Shown here piece by piece: positions 52,079-59,574 of a stretch of 64,000 bases of DNA. Below the pieces are notes generated by a model. That model did not search any database and was not told the DNA's origin. It worked only from the letters and a program-made list of their open reading frames with translations. Every line of letters begins with the position of its first letter. Positions within the stretch are counted from its first letter, which is position 1. The stretch is taken from positions 62,001 to 126,000 of the forward strand of contig DLHP01000041.1 of assembly GCA_002483285.1 (NCBI GenBank), written 5' to 3'. Made by a program: the position numbers and the translations under genes. The DNA is from Flavobacterium sp. UBA7665. Its GTDB lineage: Bacteria > Bacteroidota > Bacteroidia > Flavobacteriales > Flavobacteriaceae.

Positions 52079-55000
52079 ATGAGCACTCAATTTAAGGAAT
52101 ACAAAGGGCTTGACTTACCCACAGTCGCATCAGAAGTCCTTGATTTCTGGAAAGAACAAAACATATTCGAAAAAAGTGTCACCACGCGCGAAGGCAACGA
52201 GCCGTTCGTGTTTTTTGAAGGTCCGCCGTCGGCCAACGGTTTGCCCGGAATCCACCACGTGATGGCGCGTGCCATTAAGGATATTTTCTGCCGATACAAA
52301 ACCCAGAAAGGGTATCAAGTGAAACGCAAGGCGGGCTGGGATACGCACGGTTTGCCCGTAGAACTCGGTACCGAGAAAGAACTCGGCATCACCAAAGAAG
52401 ACATCGGCAAAACCATCTCGATAGAAGAATACAACGAAGCCTGCAAACGCACCGTGATGCGCTATACCGACGTCTGGAACGACCTCACCGAAAAAATGGG
52501 CTATTGGGTCGATATGGAAAACCCGTATGTGACCTACAAATCCAAATACATGGAATCGGTTTGGTGGCTTTTGAAACAGATTTACGACAAAGGCTTGATG
52601 TACAAAGGCTACACGATCCAGCCGTATTCGCCTAAGTCGGGAACGGGGTTGTCTTCGCATGAGGTCAACCAACCGGGTGCTTATCGCGATGTGACCGATC
52701 GTACCGTTGTCGCACAATTTAAAGCTAAGCAAGAAACGTTACCATCATTTTTAGAGGGATTTGGAGATGTTCATTTCTTAGCTTGGACAACAACGCCTTG
52801 GACTTTGCCTTCAAACACAGCGCTTACTGTCGGACCGAAAATCGATTACGTCCTCGTTAAGACTTTAAATCAATACACTGATAAAGAAATAAATGTAGTT
52901 TTAGCTAAAGATTTATTGGGAAAGAATTTTGGTCTAGACTATTTTGAAGTCCCAAAGAACACTGATTTTTCTAAGTTGTCCAATAAAACAAAATTGGACG
53001 CGAAAGAGAGACTTGAAATTATTTTAGGATATAAGATTGATTATTCAAAATTTGACACGTTAGTTCAAATTTTTATACATCGTTTGGCCACTAATTTTTT
53101 GGAAATTCTTGAAGCAGCTTTTGGCAAATTATCGGACGAGCAAATAAATTGTATAGGAAAAGAATATAACCTTTTGAATAAAAAGTCTACTGCTTATACA
53201 ATTTTAGGGGAGTTCAAGGGGTTAGATTTAGTTGGAATTAAATATGAACAACTTCTCCCATATACACTTCCATATCAAAATCCAGAGAATGCATTTCGCT
53301 TGATTTCCGGCGATTTTGTTACTACAGAAGACGGAACCGGAATTGTACACACTGCCCCAACGTTTGGAGCTGACGATGCTAAGGTAGCAAAAGAAGCTAA
53401 CCCTGAAGTTCCCCCAATGCTTATTCTTGACGAAAATGGAACTCCAGTGCCACTCGTAAATCTGCAGGGAAAATTTAGAAAGGAAGTAATTGACGAAGAT
53501 TTCGGCTTAGCAAATGAATATGTAAAAGAAGCGTATTTAACAGAGGATGAAAAACTTCAAAATTTTACAAGTCAAAAGGAGAGTCTTAAAAAATTCATTC
53601 CTGAATTAAAAGAATATTTAAGTGTTGACGAACGAATTGTCTTGAAACTTAAAGAAGAAAACAAGGCTTTCAAAACAGAGAAATACGTCCACAGTTACCC
53701 GCACAGTTGGCGAACCGACGAGCCGTTGTTGTATTATCCGCTCGATTCCTGGTTCATCAAAGTTACTGATGTGAAAGACCGCATGTTCGATCTCAATGAA
53801 ACCATCAACTGGAAACCCAAAGCCACCGGCGAAGGCCGTTTTGGGAACTGGCTCAAAAACGCCAACGACTGGAATTTGTCGCGTTCGCGCTATTGGGGAA
53901 TCCCGTTGCCGATTTGGCGGACTGAGGACAAACAAGAAGAAATATTGATCGGTTCTGTAGCGGAACTTTATAATGAAATAGAAAAATCGATCGCAGCTGG
54001 TTTCCAAAAAGACAATCCGTTCAAAGGGTTCCAAATCGGGAACATGGACGAATCCAATTACGATTTGGTCGATTTGCACAAAAATGTCGTGGATCAAATT
54101 ACGCTCGTTTCAACTTCGGGCAAACCCATGACACGCGAAACCGATTTGATCGACGTTTGGTTCGATTCGGGTGCGATGCCTTATGCACAATGGCATTATC
54201 CGTTTGAGAACAAAGACAAGATTGACCAGAACAAAGATTTCCCGGCCGATTTTATCGCAGAAGGTGTAGACCAGACGCGCGGTTGGTTTTATACGTTACA
54301 CGCAATCGGGACTTTGGTTTTTGATAAGGTTGCCTACAAAAATGTCGTTTCCAACGGACTTGTGCTCGATAAAAACGGGCAGAAAATGTCTAAACGTTTG
54401 GGCAATGCCACCGATCCGTTCGATACCATTGCCGAATATGGGCCCGATGCGACGCGTTGGTACATGATCTCGAACGCGAATCCGTGGGACAACCTTAAGT
54501 TTGATATTGAAGGCATAGCGGAGGTGCGTCGTAAGTTCTTCGGTACCTTATATAATACATACTCGTTCTTTGCGTTGTATGCCAACATCGATAACTTTAA
54601 ATACGCCGAGGCCGAAATTCCGGTGAGTGAAAGACCCGAGATAGACCAATGGATTATCTCCGAACTCAACACGCTCATCGCGAATGTCGATAGTTATTAT
54701 GCCGATTACGAACCCACGAAAGCCGCACGCGCGATTTCTGATTTCGTACAGGAAAACCTGAGCAACTGGTACGTGCGTTTGTGCCGCCGCAGGTTCTGGA
54801 AAGGCGAATATGCGCAAGACAAGATTGCCGCTTACCAGACGCTTTATACGTGTTTATTGACGGTCAGTAAGTTGGGTGCACCAATCGCTCCTTTCTTTAT
54901 GGACGCACTTTACAGAGATTTAACGAAGGCGACACAGTCAGAAAAATTTGACAGCGTACATTTGGCCGAGTTCCCAAAAAGTGTTGAAAATTATGTTAAT

Positions 55001-55741
55001 AAAACCTTAGAGTCGAAAATGGAGAAAGCGCAGACCATTTCATCGCTGGTTTTGTCGCTCAGGAAAAAGGAAATGATTAAGGTGCGCCAACCGCTGCAAA
55101 GAGTAATGATTCCGGTACTTGACGCGAATCAGAAGGCAGAAATTGAGGCCATTTCAGACCTCATAAAAGCAGAAGTGAACGTCAAGGAAATCGAACTTTT
55201 AGATGATGCGTCGGGAATTTTGATCAAGCAAATCAAACCCAATTTCAAGACTTTGGGACCGCGTTTTGGTAAAGATATGGGATTGATTTCCAAACAGATA
55301 CAGTCGTTTTCGCCCGAGCAAATCAATCTCTTGGACACGATAGGCTTCCTAGATATTGCCATTTCGGGAAAAACGATAACTTTATCAAAAGACGATGTCG
55401 AGATTTCATCGCAGGATATTGAAGGCTGGCTCGTTGCCAATGCCAACGGAATTACGGTTGCACTTGACATTACGATTTCTGAAGGATTAAGAGAAGAAGG
55501 AATCGCTCGGGAACTGGTCAATCGCATTCAAAACCTCAGAAAAGACTCGGGGTTTGAAGTGACCGACAAGATTAAAGTGGTGTTGCAAAACAATGCCGAA
55601 TTAGAAAAAGCCGTCAACGCCAATGTAACGTATATCCAATCCGAGACACTAACCGAATCGCTCACGTTTGAAGCCAACGTAACAAACGGAACTGAAATAG
55701 AGTTCGACCAAATAAAAACAAAAATTATAATCTCAAAATAA
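52079..55741 (+). CDS. ileS: Isoleucine--tRNA ligase with an enlarged, AT-rich editing region
   Basis: This 1220-aa class I synthetase has a HIGH-type motif in GLPGIHHVMARA near residue 55 and KMSKR in GQKMSKRLGNA near 773. The CP1 editing domain (residues about 200-540) contains WTTTPWTLPSNTALTVG and TEDGTGIVHTAPTFGADD, both intact. Residues about 212-534, encoded by roughly 52715-53680, differ sharply in base composition from the flanks. This part carries about 65-70 residues more than relatives I recall (between DYFEVPKNTDFSK and KSTAYTILGEFKG). ATG 52079 is chosen over an upstream TTG at 52058. Confidence 0.94.
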   Translation: MSTQFKEYKGLDLPTVASEVLDFWKEQNIFEKSVTTREGNEPFVFFEGPPSANGLPGIHHVMARAIKDIFCRYKTQKGYQVKRKAGWDTHGLPVELGTEKELGITKEDIGKTISIEEYNEACKRTVMRYTDVWNDLTEKMGYWVDMENPYVTYKSKYMESVWWLLKQIYDKGLMYKGYTIQPYSPKSGTGLSSHEVNQPGAYRDVTDRTVVAQFKAKQETLPSFLEGFGDVHFLAWTTTPWTLPSNTALTVGPKIDYVLVKTLNQYTDKEINVVLAKDLLGKNFGLDYFEVPKNTDFSKLSNKTKLDAKERLEIILGYKIDYSKFDTLVQIFIHRLATNFLEILEAAFGKLSDEQINCIGKEYNLLNKKSTAYTILGEFKGLDLVGIKYEQLLPYTLPYQNPENAFRLISGDFVTTEDGTGIVHTAPTFGADDAKVAKEANPEVPPMLILDENGTPVPLVNLQGKFRKEVIDEDFGLANEYVKEAYLTEDEKLQNFTSQKESLKKFIPELKEYLSVDERIVLKLKEENKAFKTEKYVHSYPHSWRTDEPLLYYPLDSWFIKVTDVKDRMFDLNETINWKPKATGEGRFGNWLKNANDWNLSRSRYWGIPLPIWRTEDKQEEILIGSVAELYNEIEKSIAAGFQKDNPFKGFQIGNMDESNYDLVDLHKNVVDQITLVSTSGKPMTRETDLIDVWFDSGAMPYAQWHYPFENKDKIDQNKDFPADFIAEGVDQTRGWFYTLHAIGTLVFDKVAYKNVVSNGLVLDKNGQKMSKRLGNATDPFDTIAEYGPDATRWYMISNANPWDNLKFDIEGIAEVRRKFFGTLYNTYSFFALYANIDNFKYAEAEIPVSERPEIDQWIISELNTLIANVDSYYADYEPTKAARAISDFVQENLSNWYVRLCRRRFWKGEYAQDKIAAYQTLYTCLLTVSKLGAPIAPFFMDALYRDLTKATQSEKFDSVHLAEFPKSVENYVNKTLESKMEKAQTISSLVLSLRKKEMIKVRQPLQRVMIPVLDANQKAEIEAISDLIKAEVNVKEIELLDDASGILIKQIKPNFKTLGPRFGKDMGLISKQIQSFSPEQINLLDTIGFLDIAISGKTITLSKDDVEISSQDIEGWLVANANGITVALDITISEGLREEGIARELVNRIQNLRKDSGFEVTDKIKVVLQNNAELEKAVNANVTYIQSETLTESLTFEANVTNGTEIEFDQIKTKIIISK

Positions 55742-55748
55742 GACGAAC

Positions 55749-56129
55749 ATGGTAGATGAAATTGCAAGATACTCAGATGCTGACTTAGCAGAGTTCAAAG
55801 AGCTTATCCTAAAAAAAATCAGTAAGGCACAGGCTGATCTGGATTTAATTAAAAGTGCCTACATGAATGACCTTAACAACGGAACAGACGATACCTCGCC
55901 AACCTTCAAAGCTTTTGAAGAAGGCAGCGAAACGATGTCTAAGGAAGCCAACTCGCAATTGGCCATCCGTCAAGAGAAATTCATCCGCGATTTGAAAAAC
56001 GCGCTTTTCAGGGTAGAAAACAAAACCTACGGCGTGTGCAAAGTCACGGGCAAATTGATCAGCAAGGAAAGGCTCATGATTGTGCCGCACGCAACGATGA
56101 GTATCGAAGCCAAAAACCTGCAACGATAA
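55749..56129 (+). CDS. DksA/TraR-like protein without zinc-finger cysteines
   Basis: This 126-aa protein follows ileS by seven bases. The N-terminal coiled-coil (ADLAEFKELILKKISKAQADLDLIKSAY) and the C-terminal part YGVCKVTGKLISKERLMIVPHATMSIEAKN are of the DksA/TraR class, which binds RNA polymerase through its secondary channel. Only one cysteine remains (GVC), so the usual C4 zinc site is missing. The Asp pair at the coiled-coil tip is replaced by NNGTDDTSPT. It could still act on RNA polymerase, as degenerate forms are known. Its position suggests co-transcription with ileS. Confidence 0.85.
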   Translation: MVDEIARYSDADLAEFKELILKKISKAQADLDLIKSAYMNDLNNGTDDTSPTFKAFEEGSETMSKEANSQLAIRQEKFIRDLKNALFRVENKTYGVCKVTGKLISKERLMIVPHATMSIEAKNLQR

Positions 56130-56150
56130 ACAACTTATTATTATATAATT

Positions 56151-56177
56151 AACGCTCCTGACGGAGCGTTTTTTTTA
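56151..56177 (+). terminator. Terminator after ileS and the DksA-like gene
   Basis: A perfect AACGCTCC / GGAGCGTT hairpin with a TGAC loop is followed by eight T. Confidence 0.92.
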
Positions 56178-56187
56178 GAAAAAAGTT

Positions 56188-56195
56188 TACTTTTG
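56188..56195 (+). promoter_or_regulatory. -7 box for lspA
   Basis: TACTTTTG is an exact consensus match, 19 bases before the ATG at 56215. Confidence 0.55.
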
Positions 56196-56214
56196 CGCCA
56201 TCAAAAATAAAAAA

Positions 56215-56862
56215 ATGTCATTACGAAAAGCGTATCTCCTCATTTTCATCATCTTACTGGTAGATCAGGTCTCAAAAATTTACATCAAGACCAATTTTGT
56301 TTTGGGAGAAGAAGTCAACGTTTTTAGTTGGTTCAAAATTCTTTTCATAGAAAATGAAGGGATGGCGTGGGGCACCGAAATCCCAGGTGCGTATGGCAAA
56401 TTATTCCTCACGCTTTTCAGGCTCGTCGCGGTTTCGGCGATTGGTTACTGGCTTTGGGATTCGGTAAAAAAACACAGCTCGAACTTTTTAATTGTCGCCA
56501 TCGCACTGATTTTCGCGGGCGCTTTTGGCAACATCATCGATTCTGTTTTCTACGGGATTGTTTTTGATGACAGCCACGGCCAACTGGCCACCTTGTTCTC
56601 CGACAAACCTTACGGAACAGTCTTTCACGGCAAAGTGGTAGACATGCTCTACTTCCCGATTTTCGAGGGGAATTGGCCTGGTTGGGTTCCGGTAATCGGC
56701 GGCGGGCATTTTAAATTCTTCAACGCTATCTTCAACATCGCCGACATGGCCATTTCTACCGGCGTGGGCATTCTGATTGTCTTCAATAAAAAAGCCTTCG
56801 GGAAACCCGTTGAAACCAAACCGTTTGAAAAAACAGGAGAAGAAGCCAACCATTTCGGTTAA
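56215..56862 (+). CDS. lspA: Lipoprotein signal peptidase (signal peptidase II)
   Basis: This 215-aa inner-membrane aspartic protease cleaves prolipoprotein signal peptides. Four membrane helices are visible (AYLLIFIILLVDQVSKIYI, TLFRLVAVSAIGYWLW, FLIVAIALIFAGAFGNIIDS, ADMAISTGVGILIVF). The catalytic Asp residues are in GAFGNIIDS and FNIADMA. The family motif LVDQVSK is at the N-terminus. Bacteroidetes members carry an extra loop (about 110-160), also present here. It serves the several lipoproteins encoded in the window. Confidence 0.94.
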   Translation: MSLRKAYLLIFIILLVDQVSKIYIKTNFVLGEEVNVFSWFKILFIENEGMAWGTEIPGAYGKLFLTLFRLVAVSAIGYWLWDSVKKHSSNFLIVAIALIFAGAFGNIIDSVFYGIVFDDSHGQLATLFSDKPYGTVFHGKVVDMLYFPIFEGNWPGWVPVIGGGHFKFFNAIFNIADMAISTGVGILIVFNKKAFGKPVETKPFEKTGEEANHFG

Positions 56863-56902
56863 TCAGGAGCAACAACACCCTTTTTTTAGAATAGGCATCG
56901 GT

Positions 56903-56974
56903 CCTGCTGTCTGCTTTGTCTTTTGCTTTTTAAAGGAAAAAGCAAAAGGACACCGCGCCCATCAGGGCTAGGCG
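56903..56974. repeat. Intergenic repeat family 1, copy after lspA
   Basis: GCTGTCTGCTTTGTCTTTTG, a CTTTTTAAAGGAAAAAGC core and GGACACCGCGCCCATCAGGG match 32151-32229 and 36076-36143. Confidence 0.8.
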
Positions 56975-57537
56975 GGAAAGGCATAGACTGTTTTGGGTGT
57001 TACGCAAAAGTCCAGTCTTACGTCGCCTGCAAATACATCGTCTATGGCAGTTTCGGCCTCAAAAAAACTCAAACCTACTTTCACCACATCAAGCGCACAA
57101 TCCGAAAGGAAGGTGTCGTAAAACCCTTTGCCATAACCCACGCGATTCCCGTTCTGGTCAAACGCGAGTAAGGGCACAAAGACCACTTGTATTTTATGCG
57201 CAGGCACTTCAATGCCGTCCAAAGGTTCGGGAATCCCGTAGGCGTTTGTTTTGAATTTGGTGTTGTCGGTGAGCAAAAAATGCGTCATTCTGATTGCGCC
57301 AAAATCACTGCGTGATACTACAATTTCCTTGTCTTTGCCCGAAAGGATGTGCATCACAAATTGCGTGTCTACTTCGTTTTTCCCATCAATCGGCAAAAAG
57401 ACATGAAAATAGTTTTTGTCCCAAATATCGAGCTGCAGCAATCGGTTGGCAATCTCCAAACTCAATTCCTCGATTTGATCTTGAGAAAGTGCGCGGCGCA
57501 ATTGCTTGTATTTGGTACGGAGTTCTTTTTTTGTCAT
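56968..57537 (-). CDS. 5-formyltetrahydrofolate cyclo-ligase
   Basis: This 189-aa ATP-dependent enzyme turns 5-formyl-THF into 5,10-methenyl-THF. The N-terminal basic helix is TKKELRTKYKQLRRALS and the conserved phosphate-binding motif is GYGKGFYDTFL near residue 140. VPLLAFDQNGNRVG precedes it. ATG 57537 is chosen over 57594, which would add 19 residues typical of no family member. The gene is convergent with lspA, and its stop lies within the repeat copy. Confidence 0.92.
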   Translation of the reverse strand: MTKKELRTKYKQLRRALSQDQIEELSLEIANRLLQLDIWDKNYFHVFLPIDGKNEVDTQFVMHILSGKDKEIVVSRSDFGAIRMTHFLLTDNTKFKTNAYGIPEPLDGIEVPAHKIQVVFVPLLAFDQNGNRVGYGKGFYDTFLSDCALDVVKVGLSFFEAETAIDDVFAGDVRLDFCVTPKTVYAFPA

Positions 57538-57602
57538 GGTATTTTTGTTACGCGAAACATGGAAAGCAGACACAAAGAAACGCAAAATAGTCATAAATAA
57601 TA

Positions 57603-57664
57603 AACACAGATTTCACAGATTTCACGGATTTTTAATCTGTGAAATCTGTGTAATCGGTGTTTTG
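57603..57664. repeat. CACAGATTTCACAGAT inverted repeat (family 2), copy 2
   Basis: AAACACAGATTTCACAGATT, then AATCTGTGAAATCTGTGT forms a palindrome with the same arms as 37663-37730. Confidence 0.9.
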
Positions 57665-57739
57665 AAATGGGCGATGCCTTTTGCAAACGTTAACATAAAT
57701 CTTCGCGGTTCTTTGCGAAATAACAACAAGCATTTGTAT

Positions 57740-57747
57740 TATTTTTG
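57740..57747 (+). promoter_or_regulatory. -7 box for uvrC
   Basis: TATTTTTG matches the consensus 24 bases before the ATG at 57772. A TTTG at 57712-57715 is a possible -33 element with a long 24-base spacer. Confidence 0.5.
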
Positions 57748-57771
57748 TAAAGCAAAACGCCGCCTCATAAA

Positions 57772-59574
57772 ATGAACAATCCATCGCTCCAGCTCCAAAT
57801 ACAAACACTTCCCGACAATCCGGGTGTGTACCAGTACTACGACAAGGAAGGCAAGATTTTGTACGTAGGCAAGGCCAAAAACCTCAAAAAGCGCGTTTCG
57901 TCTTATTTCAATAAAGTACATGATACGGCCAAAACCAATGTGCTGGTGCGCAAAATTGTTACCATCAAACATATTGTTGTTCCCAGCGAAAGCGATGCGT
58001 TGTTGCTCGAGAACAACCTGATCAAGAAATACCAACCGCGTTACAATGTATTGTTGCGCGACGACAAAAGTTATCCGTGGTTGTGCATAAAGAAAGAACC
58101 GTTTTCTCGCATCTTTTCTACCCGACGCATGATTAAGGACGGGTCGGAATATTTTGGGCCGTATACCAATTTCAAAACCGTGTGGACCATTTTAGACCTG
58201 ATCAAGGAACTCTATCCGTTGCGCACCTGCAACTATGATTTGAGTCAAAGCAATATTGAAAAACACAAGTTCAAGGTTTGCCTCGAATACCATCTGGGCA
58301 ATTGCAAAGGGCCATGCGAAGGCCATGAATCACTTGAGAATTATCAGACTCAGGTCAACGCCATCCGTGAAATATTAAAAGGCAATTTCAAGGAAAGCCT
58401 GCGTGATTTTAAAAGCAAAATGAAGCAATACGCCGACAACATGCAATTCGAAGAAGCGCAGCAAATCAAGGAAAAGATAGCTGTTTTAGAAAATTACCAG
58501 TCGCATTCTACGATTGTAAATCCTAAGATTTCCAATATCGATGTGTTCTCGATTGTGTCTGATGAAAGTGCCGCGTTCGTCAATTTCCTGCAAATTTCCC
58601 ACGGTTCGATCATTCGTTCACACACTATGGAAATCAAGAAAAAGCTCGATGAAAGCGACCAGGAATTGCTGGAACTCTCAGTTGTAGAATTGCGTGAACG
58701 TTTCAATTTGCTGTCGCGTGAAATCATCGCGCCGTTTGATATGGATTTGGGCGAGAAGATAAAAGTCACCGTGCCGCAACTCGGCGACAAGAAACAACTG
58801 CTCGACCTTTCGCAACGCAACGCCAAGTTTTACCGTATCGAGCAACTCAAACAGTTGCAGATCGTAGATCCGGATCGGCATACCAACCGCATCATGGCGC
58901 AGATGCAAAAGGATTTGAGACTGCATGTTGAGCCGCGCCACATCGAATGCTTTGACAACTCGAACATACAGGGAACCAATCCCGTCGCGGCCTGCGTGGT
59001 TTTCAAGGACGGCAAGCCGAGTAAAAAAGATTACCGGCATTTCAATATCAAGACCGTAGTTGGGCCTGATGATTTCGCCTCTATGGAGGAAGTCGTCTAC
59101 CGCCGTTACAAGCGCATGCTCGACGAAAACGAACCGTTGCCGCAACTCATCATCATCGACGGTGGTAAAGGCCAGTTGTCATCGGCGCTCAAAAGCATCG
59201 ACGCACTCGAATTGCGCGGCAAGATTGCCATTATCGGTATTGCCAAACGGCTTGAGGAGTTGTATTATCCCGGAGATTCGGTTCCGCTGTACCTCGACAA
59301 AAAATCAGAGACGCTCAAGGTGATCCAATATTTGCGCAACGAGGCGCACCGTTTTGGGATTACGTTTCACCGCGACAAACGTAGCAAATCGGCATTGAAT
59401 TCGTCTATCGAGTCTATTCCCGGCATCGGCGAAAAAACCATGCAAACGTTAATCAAACATTTCAAAAGTGTTAAAAGATTGAAATTGGCCACCGAATTAG
59501 AAATTTCGGCCATTGTAGGCGCTTCAAAAGCAAAAAAAATTACCGACTTTTACAAAACTTCTAATCCCGAGTAA
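57772..59574 (+). CDS. uvrC: Excinuclease ABC subunit C
   Basis: This 600-aa nuclease makes both cuts in nucleotide excision repair with UvrA and UvrB. The GIY-YIG domain is at the N-terminus (GVYQYYDKEGKILYVGKAKNL, residues 19-40). A UVR/UvrB-contact motif follows near 215 (MQFEEAQQIKEKIAVL). The RNase H-like C-terminal nuclease (IECFDNSNIQGTNPVAACVVF, LIIIDGGKGQLSSA) and a helix-hairpin-helix (SIPGIGEKTMQTLIKHF) complete it. The stop overlaps the start of the next gene (TAATG). Confidence 0.97.
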   Translation: MNNPSLQLQIQTLPDNPGVYQYYDKEGKILYVGKAKNLKKRVSSYFNKVHDTAKTNVLVRKIVTIKHIVVPSESDALLLENNLIKKYQPRYNVLLRDDKSYPWLCIKKEPFSRIFSTRRMIKDGSEYFGPYTNFKTVWTILDLIKELYPLRTCNYDLSQSNIEKHKFKVCLEYHLGNCKGPCEGHESLENYQTQVNAIREILKGNFKESLRDFKSKMKQYADNMQFEEAQQIKEKIAVLENYQSHSTIVNPKISNIDVFSIVSDESAAFVNFLQISHGSIIRSHTMEIKKKLDESDQELLELSVVELRERFNLLSREIIAPFDMDLGEKIKVTVPQLGDKKQLLDLSQRNAKFYRIEQLKQLQIVDPDRHTNRIMAQMQKDLRLHVEPRHIECFDNSNIQGTNPVAACVVFKDGKPSKKDYRHFNIKTVVGPDDFASMEEVVYRRYKRMLDENEPLPQLIIIDGGKGQLSSALKSIDALELRGKIAIIGIAKRLEELYYPGDSVPLYLDKKSETLKVIQYLRNEAHRFGITFHRDKRSKSALNSSIESIPGIGEKTMQTLIKHFKSVKRLKLATELEISAIVGASKAKKITDFYKTSNPE

